NCBI RefSeq assembly: GCF_000002595.2
Contig: NC_057010.1
Location: 2,226,721-2,290,720, forward strand
Length of the DNA: 64,000 bases
Direction of reading: 5' to 3'
DNA from: Chlamydomonas reinhardtii
Taxonomy: Eukaryota; Chlorophyta; Chlorophyceae; Chlamydomonadales; Chlamydomonadaceae
Of this stretch, positions 1 through 11,600 are shown piece after piece. Positions within the stretch are counted from its first letter, which is position 1. Every line of letters begins with the position of its first letter. A program made the translations under genes and the position numbers. Below the pieces are notes generated by a model that saw nothing but the letters and a program-made list of their open reading frames with translations, was not told the DNA's origin and did not search any database.

Positions 1-357
1 GTGTAAGCTTGTGCCGCCTGCCATACAAGTCACGCCAGCGTGAAGTGCGCGGTCCCCGAGTTTACAATGCATCAGGCCAGGCGGCCAGCTGTAAGCGTCC
101 CAGTCATGTCCGAGCCCCACACTCCCACCCGGTAGCTCGTAGGTACACATGCGCACACACACGGATGGAATCACACGCGGCCCACAATCTACATGCATCC
201 CCTGAAGAGACACAGTCAGCCCGTTGGCAGTCCAAACGGTCTCCGTCATTCGTATTAGCATGGTCAATACAGTTCGCATGTACACTTGGGCACTGGTGCC
301 CGTTTCTACATTAGTACCGTACTCGTCTTCGACCACCGCCAGCAGCCCTTCCCCCTA
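1..357. other. 3' flank of the Dzip-like gene
   Basis: No convincing coding exon is seen here. The minus-strand gene stops at 358, so this stretch should be its 3' UTR. The minus strand carries TGTAA (plus-strand ttaca at 62-66), the usual volvocine polyadenylation signal, which would place the transcript end near position 45-50. Confidence 0.5.
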
Positions 358-3300
358 TCACCGCCGGCCCATGCCCGCCGCCACCACCCCCGACGCATCA
401 AACTCGCCCCCGCCACCTCCACCGCCTCCAGCTCCACCCCCCGCGCCCGGCAGCATCGCAAATGCCGACGCCACGCGTCCCGACAATGACGGCGGCGGCA
501 TCTGGAAACCCAGGTGCGACCCCGGTGAGGGCCGCGAGTCCGAAAAGCTAGACGCTTTGGAGGCGCCGCTGCTGGGCCCTGCTGACGCCGAGCCCGGCAC
601 TATCCTGCCCTCCGCAAGTGGCCCTCCCGCTCCCGCTGCGCCGCCGTAGCCTAGCCCAGGTGGCCTGTGGCTGTGGCCGCCAGAGGCGCGACCGTCATTG
701 AAGGAGCGCTGTCGAGATGCGGCGGCTGCCGCTGACGCGGCGGCGGCGTCCGCCGCCTGGCCCACCAGGGATATGGAGCCGAAGGCGCTGCCGGCGGCCA
801 TGATGGACGAGTGCTGGGCGGACGGCAGCGAGTGGGAGGCCGGCGGCGGTGGCGAGCGCGCGGGCGGCGGCAGGCCCGCGGGCAGCGGCACCTGGTACTG
901 CGGCGGGTGCTGGGGATGGGAGGAGGAGGAGGCAGGGGGTGGAGGTAGCGCGGCGGCGCCGTAGGCACTGGGCGCGGCAGTGGGTGACTCCGCAGAGAAG
1001 AGCGCAGGCGGGGGCAGGGCCAGCGGGTCTGTGGGCGCGAGCCGTGAGGGTTTGTGGCAGGGTGGTGGGTAAGATCAAAACGTTAAGCAGCGGGTATACG
1101 TTGCGAGGCGCTGCCCTATGATTGACACGACAGGGCCTGGGCAGGGAGGCAGGATGGGATCAGATGGATGAAGGGAGCAGCTCGGGTGCCGCATCGCGGC
1201 ACCACAACGAGTGGCGGCAGCGGAGCGAGCCAGGTATGCCTACGGAAGTCCTTTGCCCTAGAGGCCGCCGCCCACACTCCGTCTAGCATGGACATCTACC
1301 CCGCCAGTCTGCCACGCACCTGCCTCCCTCACCGCACGCACTATCGGACTTCGCCTCCCCACCCACCATCGCCGTCGAGCACCAGCGCGGGCCCGTTACG
1401 CAGGTGCCCCGGCCGCGCACTGGGCCCGGCTGAGATGGAGCCGTGCGGGCCGCCGGAACTGGGGCCGCCGCCCAGGCCCAAGGCTCGCCGCCCGCCCTGC
1501 GGCGCTGCGCCGCCGCCGCCACCGCCGCCGAATGAGGCCACTGCCGTGAGGTCACCGAGGGAGCCGTGGATGGCGGTGGGGCCGGACAGGCGGGACAGGC
1601 CCGGCTTGGGCGGCCTGCTGGGGAGCGAGATAGGAGCGGCACGCGCATGGGGTCAGCACAGGGTTCGAGCCTCAGCTGAGGGGCGCAGGCAGGGAAAGCG
1701 CACGCCAGAGGGCACAGACGGGCGGCATTGCGCCTCATCCGCAAACGCGGCGTTGCTGCAAAGGGCAGGCAACGTTTGAGCCAATAGCCACGCAACCCGG
1801 TCCAGCGCTACCGTTTCACCGCCGCTTTAGCGGATCGCCGTAACCGCGCCTGCCCATACCCGGTCTCACCTTGCGCCCTTGCCTCCGCCCGCGCCCACTC
1901 CCGCTGCTCCCGTCGCCGCCGGCGCCCCTAGCCCGGCGCCACTGCCCGCGCCGCCGCCTCCGCCGCCCGTGCTGGCTGCCGCCGCTGCCAGCATGGCCCA
2001 CTCGGGATCCGAGCTGTAGTCGCCCGACATGCCGCTGGCACCGCCGTGGCGCGAGCCGTGGTTCGCGGCGCGGCCGGAGGGGCTGGAGTGCCGAACCGAG
2101 CGCCGCGAGTTGTCCCTGCTCACGCCGCGACTCCGCCGCTGCGCTCCTTCCTGTGCAGTGCGGGTGCAGTGCGGGAGGTTCCGGAGAAGCGCAGGGCCGG
2201 GGCTGTGTCACCCGCGGGACCAGGCGCAAGCACGGTGCATGCCAGGCCAGGTCCTGGATACTCCTGATGCCATGCGCTTTGTTCCCTCCCATTCCTAAGT
2301 TCACATCGTTCACGTGGGTGCTACTGCACCCATACACATCCTGACCGGCCCCAGCCCCGGCCCAAAGCCGCGCGCACCTCCCGCTGCAGCCGCTGCAGCC
2401 CGCCGCCGCCCGCGCCGCTGCCGCCGCCTATCCCCAGCTCCGCCAGGTTGAGGTGCAGGTTGGAGGCGCTGGCGGCAGCGGCAGTGGCCTGGCGGCGCTC
2501 CTGGTGCTCCCGAAGCATCTGCAGCGGTGGAGGCAGGATGGAGAGGCAGCGGTGGAGGCAGGATCGAGAGGCAGCAGTGGAGGCAGGATGGAGAGGCGGT
2601 GTGTGAGTGCGACCACCTGGCGAGGCCATTTGCGAGGATCTCCCCTCGTGTCGCCGTGCCGTGCCGTGCTGTGCCGCGCCCACCCGCTCCTGCCCACCCC
2701 CTCGACCCCCACCTGCTGTTTGAGCCGCTCCGCCTGCTTGGCCAGCAGGTCCACGGCCCGCTGCTGCTCGTGCTCGCGAATGGCGTCCTCGTCCACAAAC
2801 CTGCGGCGGTGGTTGACGGGGATGACGGCAGTGGTGGCGTTGGGTATATTGTTGGGCGGGCGCGCATGACTTACGCGGCGGCGCGTGTGCATGCATGTGC
2901 GCGGCCTGGGTGAGCGCGGGCGGTGCGAGGCGGCCCATCCCCACGCTCTCCTCCTCGCTCTATTGGATTGGGTTCGGTTTAGTTTTGGCTGGTATCTACA
3001 ACCCCACCCCACACTTGCCCAATCCACCCCACGTCCAACCATGTATAACCACTGCAACCAACATGGCGCGATCGCCAACTCACACTCGCACTTTGGCGGG
3101 CGAGTGGTAGCTGTGGTCGGGGTGCTGCGGCGACGACTGCGGGTAGCTCACGCCCGCGGTGCTGCCGCCGAAGCGCGACGGCCCCAACCCCGCGCCGCCG
3201 CCGCCGCCTGCTTGCCCCTGCGGCGGCGAGCCCGGCCCCAGGTGGAACGACCCGAACCCGCTGATGCTACTGCCCACACCGCCGCCGCCGCCGCCACCGA

Positions 3301-6300
3301 CCAGGGCCGCGGAGGCGGCGGGCGGGTTCAGGAACGGCGACCCGCTGCCGCCGCCGCCACCCGCAGGGAAGGTGACGGAGTCGGTGACGCCCGTGACGCC
3401 GCCGCCACCCAGCCCGTGCCCCAAGCCGCCTGCCAGGGATGCAACGCCGCCGGAGGGCTGGCGGTGGTGGCGGCTCTGCAGCGACTGCGACGACGTCAGG
3501 CCCAGGCCGCCGCCCGCAGCCGCCACCGCGCCTCCGGGCTGCGAGTGCTGCTGGTTCAGGCGCTCGCGTATGTCGGCCAGGATGCGGCGCATCTCCTCCG
3601 TCTTACTGCGCTCCATCCTGTTTGATGGGATTTGCAAGGCAACAAAACACAGGGCAACAGGTGTCAACGTGACAGTGGCTTGCAGGGTTGCAGCTAGGCA
3701 GCTAAGAGAAACGCGAGCATGGCATCCTGAGCACAGGCACGTGCATCGTGGCGCTGCGCCCGGCCGCACGAAGTGGCACGGTACGCCGTCCCCGCACTGG
3801 CCGGCCCCGGCCTCGTGCCAGTGCCTCCCCGCCTCCCCTGCGCAGCCGCCAACCCCGCCCGCTGCTCCGCGCTCTGTAGGTTCTGGGTCGGCCATGGTGT
3901 ATTTCGGGATCGGAATGAATAACCACCCCGCCTGCCCAGGCCTGCCGCACCTGAGGTCGTGCTCGATAGCCTCCACCTTAAAAGACAGCTCAGCGGTGCT
4001 GCGGTGCAGCTCGCCGCCGCCGCCGCCGCCCGCCCCGCCCGCCGCCGCCAGCAGATCCTCCAGCGTACCGCTCGCCATGCTGCAAGCAAGCCGCCACACG
4101 CGTGTCCACAATACGGCAAATAATTGCGACAATGCTTAAAATGAGGTTGCGGATGCGTGCGTGTGCGAAATGGGCATCGCGAGTGGGGTTCTACTGACGC
4201 GCGGATCGGGCCGTCGGGGCGGCTGTGCGATGCGGGCCAGATGCGTCAAGACGGGGCACACGCCTGCACGTGCAAGACCCACGCCCTTGACCCACACACC
4301 CTATCCCTATCTCTCCACCCTCACCTGGCCGACAGCCGCCGGGAAGCGGGCCCGCCCAGGCCCAAGCCCACGCTGCCGAACCGCGACGGCCCCGCGCCGC
4401 CGCCGCCGCCGCCGCCCCCCAGCCGCAGCACCTGGGCGGTGCTGCCGCTGCCGGCGCGGCCCGCCATGAAGGTGGGCGTGCTGGTGCGCAGGGGCTGCGG
4501 CGTGCCCAACCGCCCGCTGCCGGCATACTGCGTGGCAGGCGCAGGGAGGGTCACGAGGAACGAACTCAAGACGCGCTGGGCAGGTGCGGAAGGGGGAACA
4601 GGCAGCAGTACTCTCAGGGCCAGTGTGCAGATGCGTGTGCGGTGGCAAGCGATGATGCGAGTTCTGCTGCCCCCCCGCTGTTGAGTCCTCGCCGGCAGCC
4701 CGGCACCCGCCTCCACGCACCTGCACCGACTGCCCCAGCTCCACGGATGTGGAGGTCCAGGGCTGCTGCGCGCTGGTGACGGACGCCCCCAGGCCCTGCG
4801 CACACCGGCACCGACAGCACAAACACAATGCAGCAGCAACACGCGTTAGCACCACACACACACGTCACCTACCCGGACGAGCAAACCCTTTCGTAGTCAT
4901 GCTACTGGTGCCGCCCACGGAGCCTGCCCACAGCCCCTTGCGCCCCTGCAGCCTCCCCTTCCCCCAATACGCCGCATACGTCCATCCCCGCATGTCAAAT
5001 CCCCGTCAAACCCCACACCCACCCGCACGCTCCCTCACACCACTTGACAGCAGCACCTCTCACCCCGGACCCGCCGTATGCGGCCTCCAGCGAGGCGCCG
5101 GTGACGCCCGCGCCGCCCAGGCTCAGGGCGCCGGCCAGCGGAGAGCCGCCCGCGCCGCCGCCGCCGCTGGGCCCCACCGCGCCCACGCCCGCCTGCTGCG
5201 CCTCCAGTAGCAGCGAGGTGATGTTGTTGTGCATCTCCTGTTCGGAGTGCCGCCGGCGTAGGAGTGGTTGGGAGGCGCGCGCAGGGCTGGTGGGGAGGAG
5301 TACGGCCAGGAGAGCCAGCACCGAGCGGGAGCGGTGGCGGGCCGTCATCAATCCTCATTGCATCGATCCCACAGCCTACGCCCCAAGACGTGCACGTGCA
5401 CGTGCACATGCACATGCGCGCGAGCTCACGCACCTGTGTGGCGGAGGTGAGCAGCGGGATGTCGCCGCAGGAGGCCTGCAGCACCGCCATGGCTTGCTCC
5501 TGGGGAAACAGGCGGCCGCGAGGTGGTGGGGACGGTGCGGTGAGCGAGGGAGGGGGGATGGCAGCACGGCGCCGGGCCGATTCTGCCAGCAGCGTCGCCA
5601 GGTCCTTTCCTGCAGCGCGACCCTGGCCTCTGCGTCCATGCATCCCCTGCATCCCCCTGCCGCCGCGGCCCCCCCTGCCTGTTGGGATCAAGCACATACA
5701 CCCCGGCCCCAACCCCCCTCGTTTCAGCTCGGCTCGGTTGCGTCTGGGCTGGTATCTACAACCCCCCCCTCGCCCCCGCGGCGCCACCCACCAGGAGTGC
5801 CCCCGTGGCGTTGGCCTGCCACAACGTGTAGTCCAGCCCCGCCTGCGGTTGCCAGCCACACGTTTAGGTTTTCAAAGAACACCAGGTCAGGCATGGGATC
5901 CAGCAGGGCCGCACCGTATCCTGCTCGCGCCCCTGCGCCGCCGCTTTCGCGACGCGAGCTCCCGCACAGGCGCCCGCAACCCCGCTCGCACCGCTCCCGC
6001 ACCTGCGCCAGCGGTATGATCTGCGCGAAGTGGTGCGGCGTGAGCTGCTCGTCGTCCTCGTTGGTGATGCACCCGTAGGTCAGGTTGGGAAGCAGCGCCT
6101 GAAGGCGGTGTTACGGAGAGCGGGTTGCAAAGATGGTACAGAGAAGAGTAGCGAAGAAGACAGCAGGCGTAGGGGTGCGCGTACCGATGACCAGGGGGGG
6201 AGAAGCAGGGGCGTCGCAGGAGTTGGGCCGCTTCACCACACAGGACATGCACGGCCACCCACAACCACGAGGTCCAACTGCACTCCACGCCACAGGGACA

Positions 6301-8168
6301 AACGCGCATCGCACCCCATCCCGCACCGTACCTCTTCCCCAACCCCCGGTTTGGGTTCACTCGGTTGGCTTGCTTTGGGTTCTGGAATGAACTACCCCGC
6401 CCCGCCCCGCTCACCTCCAGCGCCGCCACGTCCAGCGCCGCCACCAGCCGGTCGGCGTCCGCGGCGTGCAGGGTGACCCACGACATCTCCGTGCGCTGCT
6501 TGCGGAAGCGGAAGTGCCGCGCGCGCGAGTCCTCAGCCTGCGGGGGGCCACACATGCGCATACCGCTTAGCCGGGCTCCTCTTTTCCGAGGCCACAGCCG
6601 CAACCACAGTTACGGCAGACATGCGTCTGTTCGCAGGCGCCGGTCCGGCCCGCCATCCCCAGCCGGTCGCGCCGGCGCGCCCCCTGCCCCCGCCTTACCT
6701 CCAGCGCATCCAGGGCTGCATTGTACTCCCTGTCTGCACCCTCAAGAGCCATCTGCGTGGCACGCAGAGCACAGGTGCAAATGGACGACTCGAGCGGGCC
6801 TGAAGCGACGGTGGTTCATGTGCGCCCTCACTTGGTAATGACAGCGACAACCTCCTCCAAGCGCCCATGCAGATGATCGTTCTGCTTCACCTCCTCTGCA
6901 ATGCAATGCACGAACAAGCCCCGGCCCCGTGCCCTCTATCCCCCACCTGCACCCACCCAACCCCACCCCTCAGCCCACGCCCTCAACCCCACCCCACCCC
7001 TGCCCGCACCTTGGCAGCATCCGTGGCGTCCAGCGCGGGCCTGCTGATGGCGCCCACCGCCACGCTGTCCTGCACCAGCACCGACCCCGCATCCAGGTAC
7101 GCCCGGGCAGCCGCCTTCCAGCTGTGAGCACACGTCGTGTGTGTGGGGACAACAAGCAGGCGGGCGTGCACGGTTGGCATGCCGTGACGCTCACACTGCA
7201 GACCTACATAAGCGGGCTGCCTCGAGCTCCCGACGCTTCAACCCGTTTCGGATTCAGCATGCCGTATGCGCAGCCGTAGCCCGCACGCGCCCGCAACCCG
7301 AACCAAACCCAACCCATCAGCTTCTTCTCCTTTTCCCTCGTGGCGCTCTCACCCCTCCGCCGCCTGCGTGGCGCTATTGTAGCAGTCCAGCAGCAACGCG
7401 TGGGCCGCCCGCAGATGCGCGCAGTACTCAATGGACAGCTGGGGAGGGGCGCGGGGCATAACCCAACGGCAGCAGTCAGACCAACCGGTAGCTTGCAAGG
7501 GCAGGGCGGGGCAGTTTGACGGTGCGCGGTGGGCGGCTCCACCACATGGGAAACTGGCCCGAAGCTCAGCGCGTGTTGATGCCGTCATGGCTGGCCTGCC
7601 GCCCGTAATAGCATCCATATGAGCCCTTGGCATCTGACGGTGCCTTGCCGCGTGCTTACCTGCAGCATCCGAAACAGCTGCACGCAGTTGGCGGGCGACA
7701 GGCGGTCGCGCTCCACACCAAAGCTGCCATGCTGCAGCGTGTCCAGGCAGTCCTCCACCGCCTTGACGTCTGTGAGCCGAATCTGTTGAGAGCGATTTCA
7801 AAGAGGTCAGGGATCACTGGTGAGCCCGTCGCGCCGACGGCGATGAGCACGGCGGGCAGCCGGAGTGGCACGCCCTAGCCCGGGAGCAGAGCCGGTCCGT
7901 GCACCAAGAAAGGCCTTGCGGTTTGCATAATTACTGGTCGCAGCACCCGAACAAAAACAGGCTGACAGCAGCGTTAAGCATAATCGCGACGCACGTCTCC
8001 GTGCAAAGACAGCAAACGCCCTGGTCAATTGCCCACATGTGACCCAGCATTGCGTACCACAGTGTCCACATCTATGCCGTGCAGCAGCCTCCAGTCAAAA
8101 TAGCTGCTACGGTATGAGAACTGGAACCCTGCTAGGCTCAGCGCCAGCGGCTGGCGAGCTTGGGCCAT
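358..8168 (-). CDS. Protein with two tandem Dzip-like N-terminal domains and a long low-complexity tail
   Basis: About 20 exons on the minus strand, starting at the ATG at 8168. Exons 1-4 (8168-8058, 7782-7660, 7438-7353, 7121-7010) join in phase. They give F-x-F-x8-W-R-x-L-H-x-x-D-V-D followed by SIEYCAHL, the pattern of the Dzip-like N domain of DZIP1/Iguana, a ciliary basal-body and transition-zone protein. After a helical linker (about 6894-6698) a second, similar domain follows (about 6541-5433: HFRFRKQ, SWVTLH, then LDYTLWQ). Later exons hold short coiled-coil-like segments (about 2799-2717 and 3616-3550) inside long Gly/Ser/Pro/Ala-rich stretches, ending at a TGA at 360-358. I see no C2H2 zinc finger, which animal DZIP1 has just after this domain. 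The junction between the exons near 6834 and 6751 is not resolved: the obvious GTGAGG donor does not keep phase. The domain family is fairly secure; orthology to DZIP1 is inference. Confidence 0.6.
2515..2605. repeat. Minisatellite, about 29 bp x 3
   Basis: Three diverged copies of a purine-rich unit built on ggaggcaggatggagaggca lie in tandem in an intron of the Dzip-like gene. No function is evident. Confidence 0.8.
2960..3005 (-). repeat. Dispersed intronic motif, copy A
   Basis: On the minus strand this intron carries tagatacc-agcc-aaaactaaacc, a motif found again at 5728-5763, 56595-56630, 56797-56820 and 57205-57240. In all of these it lies in an intron in the sense orientation of the host gene. 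A related plus-strand stretch at 28765-28790 lies antisense to its gene. It could be the remnant of a small mobile element; I do not recognise the family. Confidence 0.5.
5728..5763 (-). repeat. Dispersed intronic motif, copy B
   Basis: Same motif as at 2960-3005 (minus strand: tagatacc-agccca, then an A/C-rich tail), in another intron of the same gene and in the same orientation. Confidence 0.5.
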
Positions 8169-8674
8169 AGCTCGTCTGTTGTTGTTGCGCGACGACCTTT
8201 GCCAGCTACCTAGCACTTACTCATCATGTGTATGTTATAACCATTACAAAATACGCATAGTAATTCAATATCTGTTACAGGGCAAGAAGGGGCCGTTTGT
8301 CGCTCGGCTCCGGATTCGCCAGCTTTCAGGAACATTTCGCAACCACATGAAAACATGCACTCTCAGGAAGTACAAGTTCTGCCAAAGCAACAGAAGAATT
8401 TTTGAGTTCTGCATGAGGCGTACATCCGCGATGGGGCCCGACTGCTCGGCTGCCCTATATGGTCCGCCGAGGTCTCCAGAATTCGTCAGTGCGAGCCGCC
8501 CGGCCCGCACTCAAGACCTTACACATACAATATAGGCCCGGTGCGCGCCCTTACCCTGCAACGGGGCCGCTGCCCGGGCCGCCTCAAGCCGCCGCCTTCT
8601 CGAGCAATCGACTTCGCTGCTGGCGACTGGGCCTGCCCAAGCTTGCCCAGGAGCTTGTCAACTCATAATTCATG
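8169..8674. promoter_or_regulatory. Divergent intergenic region and first exon of the putative snoRNA host
   Basis: This 500 bp stretch separates the start of the minus-strand Dzip-like gene (8168) from a plus-strand splice donor. An ATG at 8672-8674 is followed at once by GTGAGT, so a plus-strand transcript could have its start codon as the last codon of exon 1. Nothing else coding is clear. A bidirectional promoter is inference. Confidence 0.35.
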
Positions 8675-11600
8675 GTGAGTGCAACGGGGCATGTGTCAGA
8701 AGACGCATACAGCACATGCACGCACTCTCGCATGGCATCGGAGGCCGCGGCCCCTTCAGCGAGGATGATGATTTTTCTGTCGCCCCAGTCCTATCGATCC
8801 CACAGCCAGGGAAAGATTCATGCGGATGGACGGACGCGCAAGCGTCTCTGACTCTCGCAACAAAGCCTTCGGGCACACTCGGCATCTTGCATCGCGCACG
8901 CACACTGTCACTTTGCGCTGGGGCTCGGCGGCCTATGCATAGTGATGACAACAAACTCAGCTCACTCGGAGTCTGATGACGATAACATGTTCCAACCATT
9001 TTCTGAATGCCTTTGCCGCCATGTCTCTCGGCCGCCGCCGCCACCCTGCATGCACATACACTCTCTCGGGCACACGGTCTGCTGGGAAGGAGGACACTTT
9101 CCCCGACTGATCGACGCTGAAGCACCAGTCACTATCACTATAGGACCTTCGGGTCCGTCAAGCCAGATTATCTGACCCTTCCGGCCTTCTGCCCTTGAGC
9201 ATCATGCATCGTTACACCCCCCACCGTGCACCTTCACGCTCATGCGCAGCACTGTGCATGCTTGGGGTGTGATGATTTGAAACTTTGGTCCGTGTTTCTG
9301 ATGTGCTTAACGCACCTGCAGAGAACGGTTTCTTCGTCTGACCCCCGTATGCAAGCACATGCGCAGAGCCTCACACCTCGTTCTTTCGCCAGCAGCCTGC
9401 TCACCTGTTCTCTCCCTTGCCAATGCTGTTATGCCTGCAGGCGCTGCACCCGTCATCACCAGTACACACCAGCCCGGCATCATCGGAACCTTCCGGAACC
9501 TTCGTCAGCCCTTCGCGTCCTGCCGCGCCGCCACCGCCATGTGACCGCCGCCTCCGCCGCCACTCGCCCACATACCGCCAAGCTCATCACCAGTGTATCG
9601 GCAACTACCAGTATCAGTGTTCGGTGCGTTGGTTGACGGTGCGGGCCCGTTGGCCCAAGCCATGCTTGCAGTCGTGCGCGGTGTGCGTCTCGCGCGGCCA
9701 GTCGTCGTCTTGGTCAGCAGGTCAAGTCCATCCACACTCGCATGCTGCACGCACACACATGGCGCACGCGCCTTCTCCGACATGGGAGCGACGTCTCGTA
9801 ATCATACCGCGCAGTGATGACAGCAATCAGATATCGGACTAGAGTTTCCGAGGGCCACGGCTCGTTGACGAACTCGCTGATTCCCTTGGCTGTCTGAGCG
9901 AACCTAGCCCCGTATTGGGCGACGTCTTGCTTTCCCATTGTCTTTCGCATTTGCATATGCATGCAGCGCATGTCGCACACGCACATGGCATGCGCTGGGA
10001 AAGGCTTCTATAAAGTTGGTCCCGCGGCTCTCCCTCCGTGCTGTGGAGCCCGTTCCCAGAAGCCATAGTGCCGGCTGTGCTTGGATTGATCGTCCTTTTA
10101 CGGCTGTCGATGGTGCTCGCTATCCTAACCCCTCCGACTGGTTGGGCGATAGGACGATTGCTACCAGACATACTGTATCCATGCATGTACCCATGACACT
10201 GCGCACTGGTCATAGCCATTTATCGCACGCACTCATGTGGGAGCGCACGCACGCTGCTTGACGGTCAGGTGTTGTGTGTCTCCAATGTCTCCTTCACCTA
10301 ATCAAATCTGGCAGCCACAGTACCGGGCTAGTACTTCTGATGACCGTGGCTTTTCCCCACCACGTCATGGGCGCCTGGGTACTGGCCTGTTCATTCCTTA
10401 TGTGCATACACATTCGCATGTGCCGGCATGTGCATATGCAAGGAAGCGTTGCGCTGTGACGAAAGCTTAGAGGCTGTTTATGATCACCATGATTATAACC
10501 AACCAAAAAACGACTTCTTCTTCCACTGAGCGCATCACTCACGCATAATTGCATGTGCACTATGCACCGCGTGTCTGTGGGCTTAGTGCTGCAGTCAGGC
10601 GCACCTCATGCCTCTGGCTGTGAAGAGATTGGTCTTGGGGTGTTCCTGCCCCCACGCTGCTCCTTGCCTCACGGTTCGGAGACGCAAAGACCGCGTCCGA
10701 GCCATCTATATGCGCCTGATTGTTGCAACAACCTTTAGCACGATATTATAGTGTGCATCATTCGGCTGTGAAGAGATTGGTCTTGGGGTGTTCCTGCTCC
10801 CACGCTGCTCCTTACCTCACGGTTCGGAGACGCAAAGACCGCGTCCGAGCCATCTATATGCGCCTGATTGTCGCAATATCCTTCAGCACAATATGTTTTG
10901 TGTGCATCATTTGGCTGTGAAGAGATTGGTCTTGGGGTGTTCCTGCCCCCACGCTGCTCCTTACCTCAAAGTTCGGAGACGCAAAGACCGCGTCCGAGCC
11001 ATCTATATGCGCCTGATTGTTGCAACAACCTTTAGCACGATATTATAGTGTGCATCATTCGGCTGTGAAGAGATTGGTCTTGGGGTGTTCCTGCTCCCAC
11101 GCTGCTCCTTACCTCACGGTTCGGAGACGCAAGGACCGCGTCCGAGCCATTTACACATCGCATCGGCATCGACTCATTGACTTGACTGGCTATGATGACA
11201 TTGTCGGTCCGGGGCTTTCCTGACCCCACTCTCCCACGTCTGTGGGAAGCGGACCCGATGCTGAGCTATATTTATCCTCTCGGCATACAACTCGCATCAC
11301 ATTGGTGTGGTCACACTCATGGCATTCTTTGGCTGTGATGACAACATTCCGGAGGGAGTTCCTGTCCCTCGTGACCCCTTCCTTGGGGAGTACGGATGTT
11401 TCTGAGCCACAATTAATCTTCCACGATCATACCACTGTGTGCGTGTTGTGTGGAGTGTTCGGTGTGACTGTGTGCGGCTGTGATGATACGCTCTGCTGGA
11501 GGGTTTCCTGACCCCATTTACACCGGCTTTGGTGAACCAGCTAGAATCTGAGCCTTCTAAATGTATATGGTGAGATGAGTTGTTTCTGGCGATGGTGACA

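Noticed and set aside
9105-9178. C/D-like RNA ending in attatctgaccc
   Set aside because: A D box is present but no acceptable C box; tgatcga is too far from consensus.
10470-10535. C/D-like RNA with atgatca and ctgag
   Set aside because: The C box is broken (TGATCA, not TGATGA) and no closing stem or rRNA match was found.
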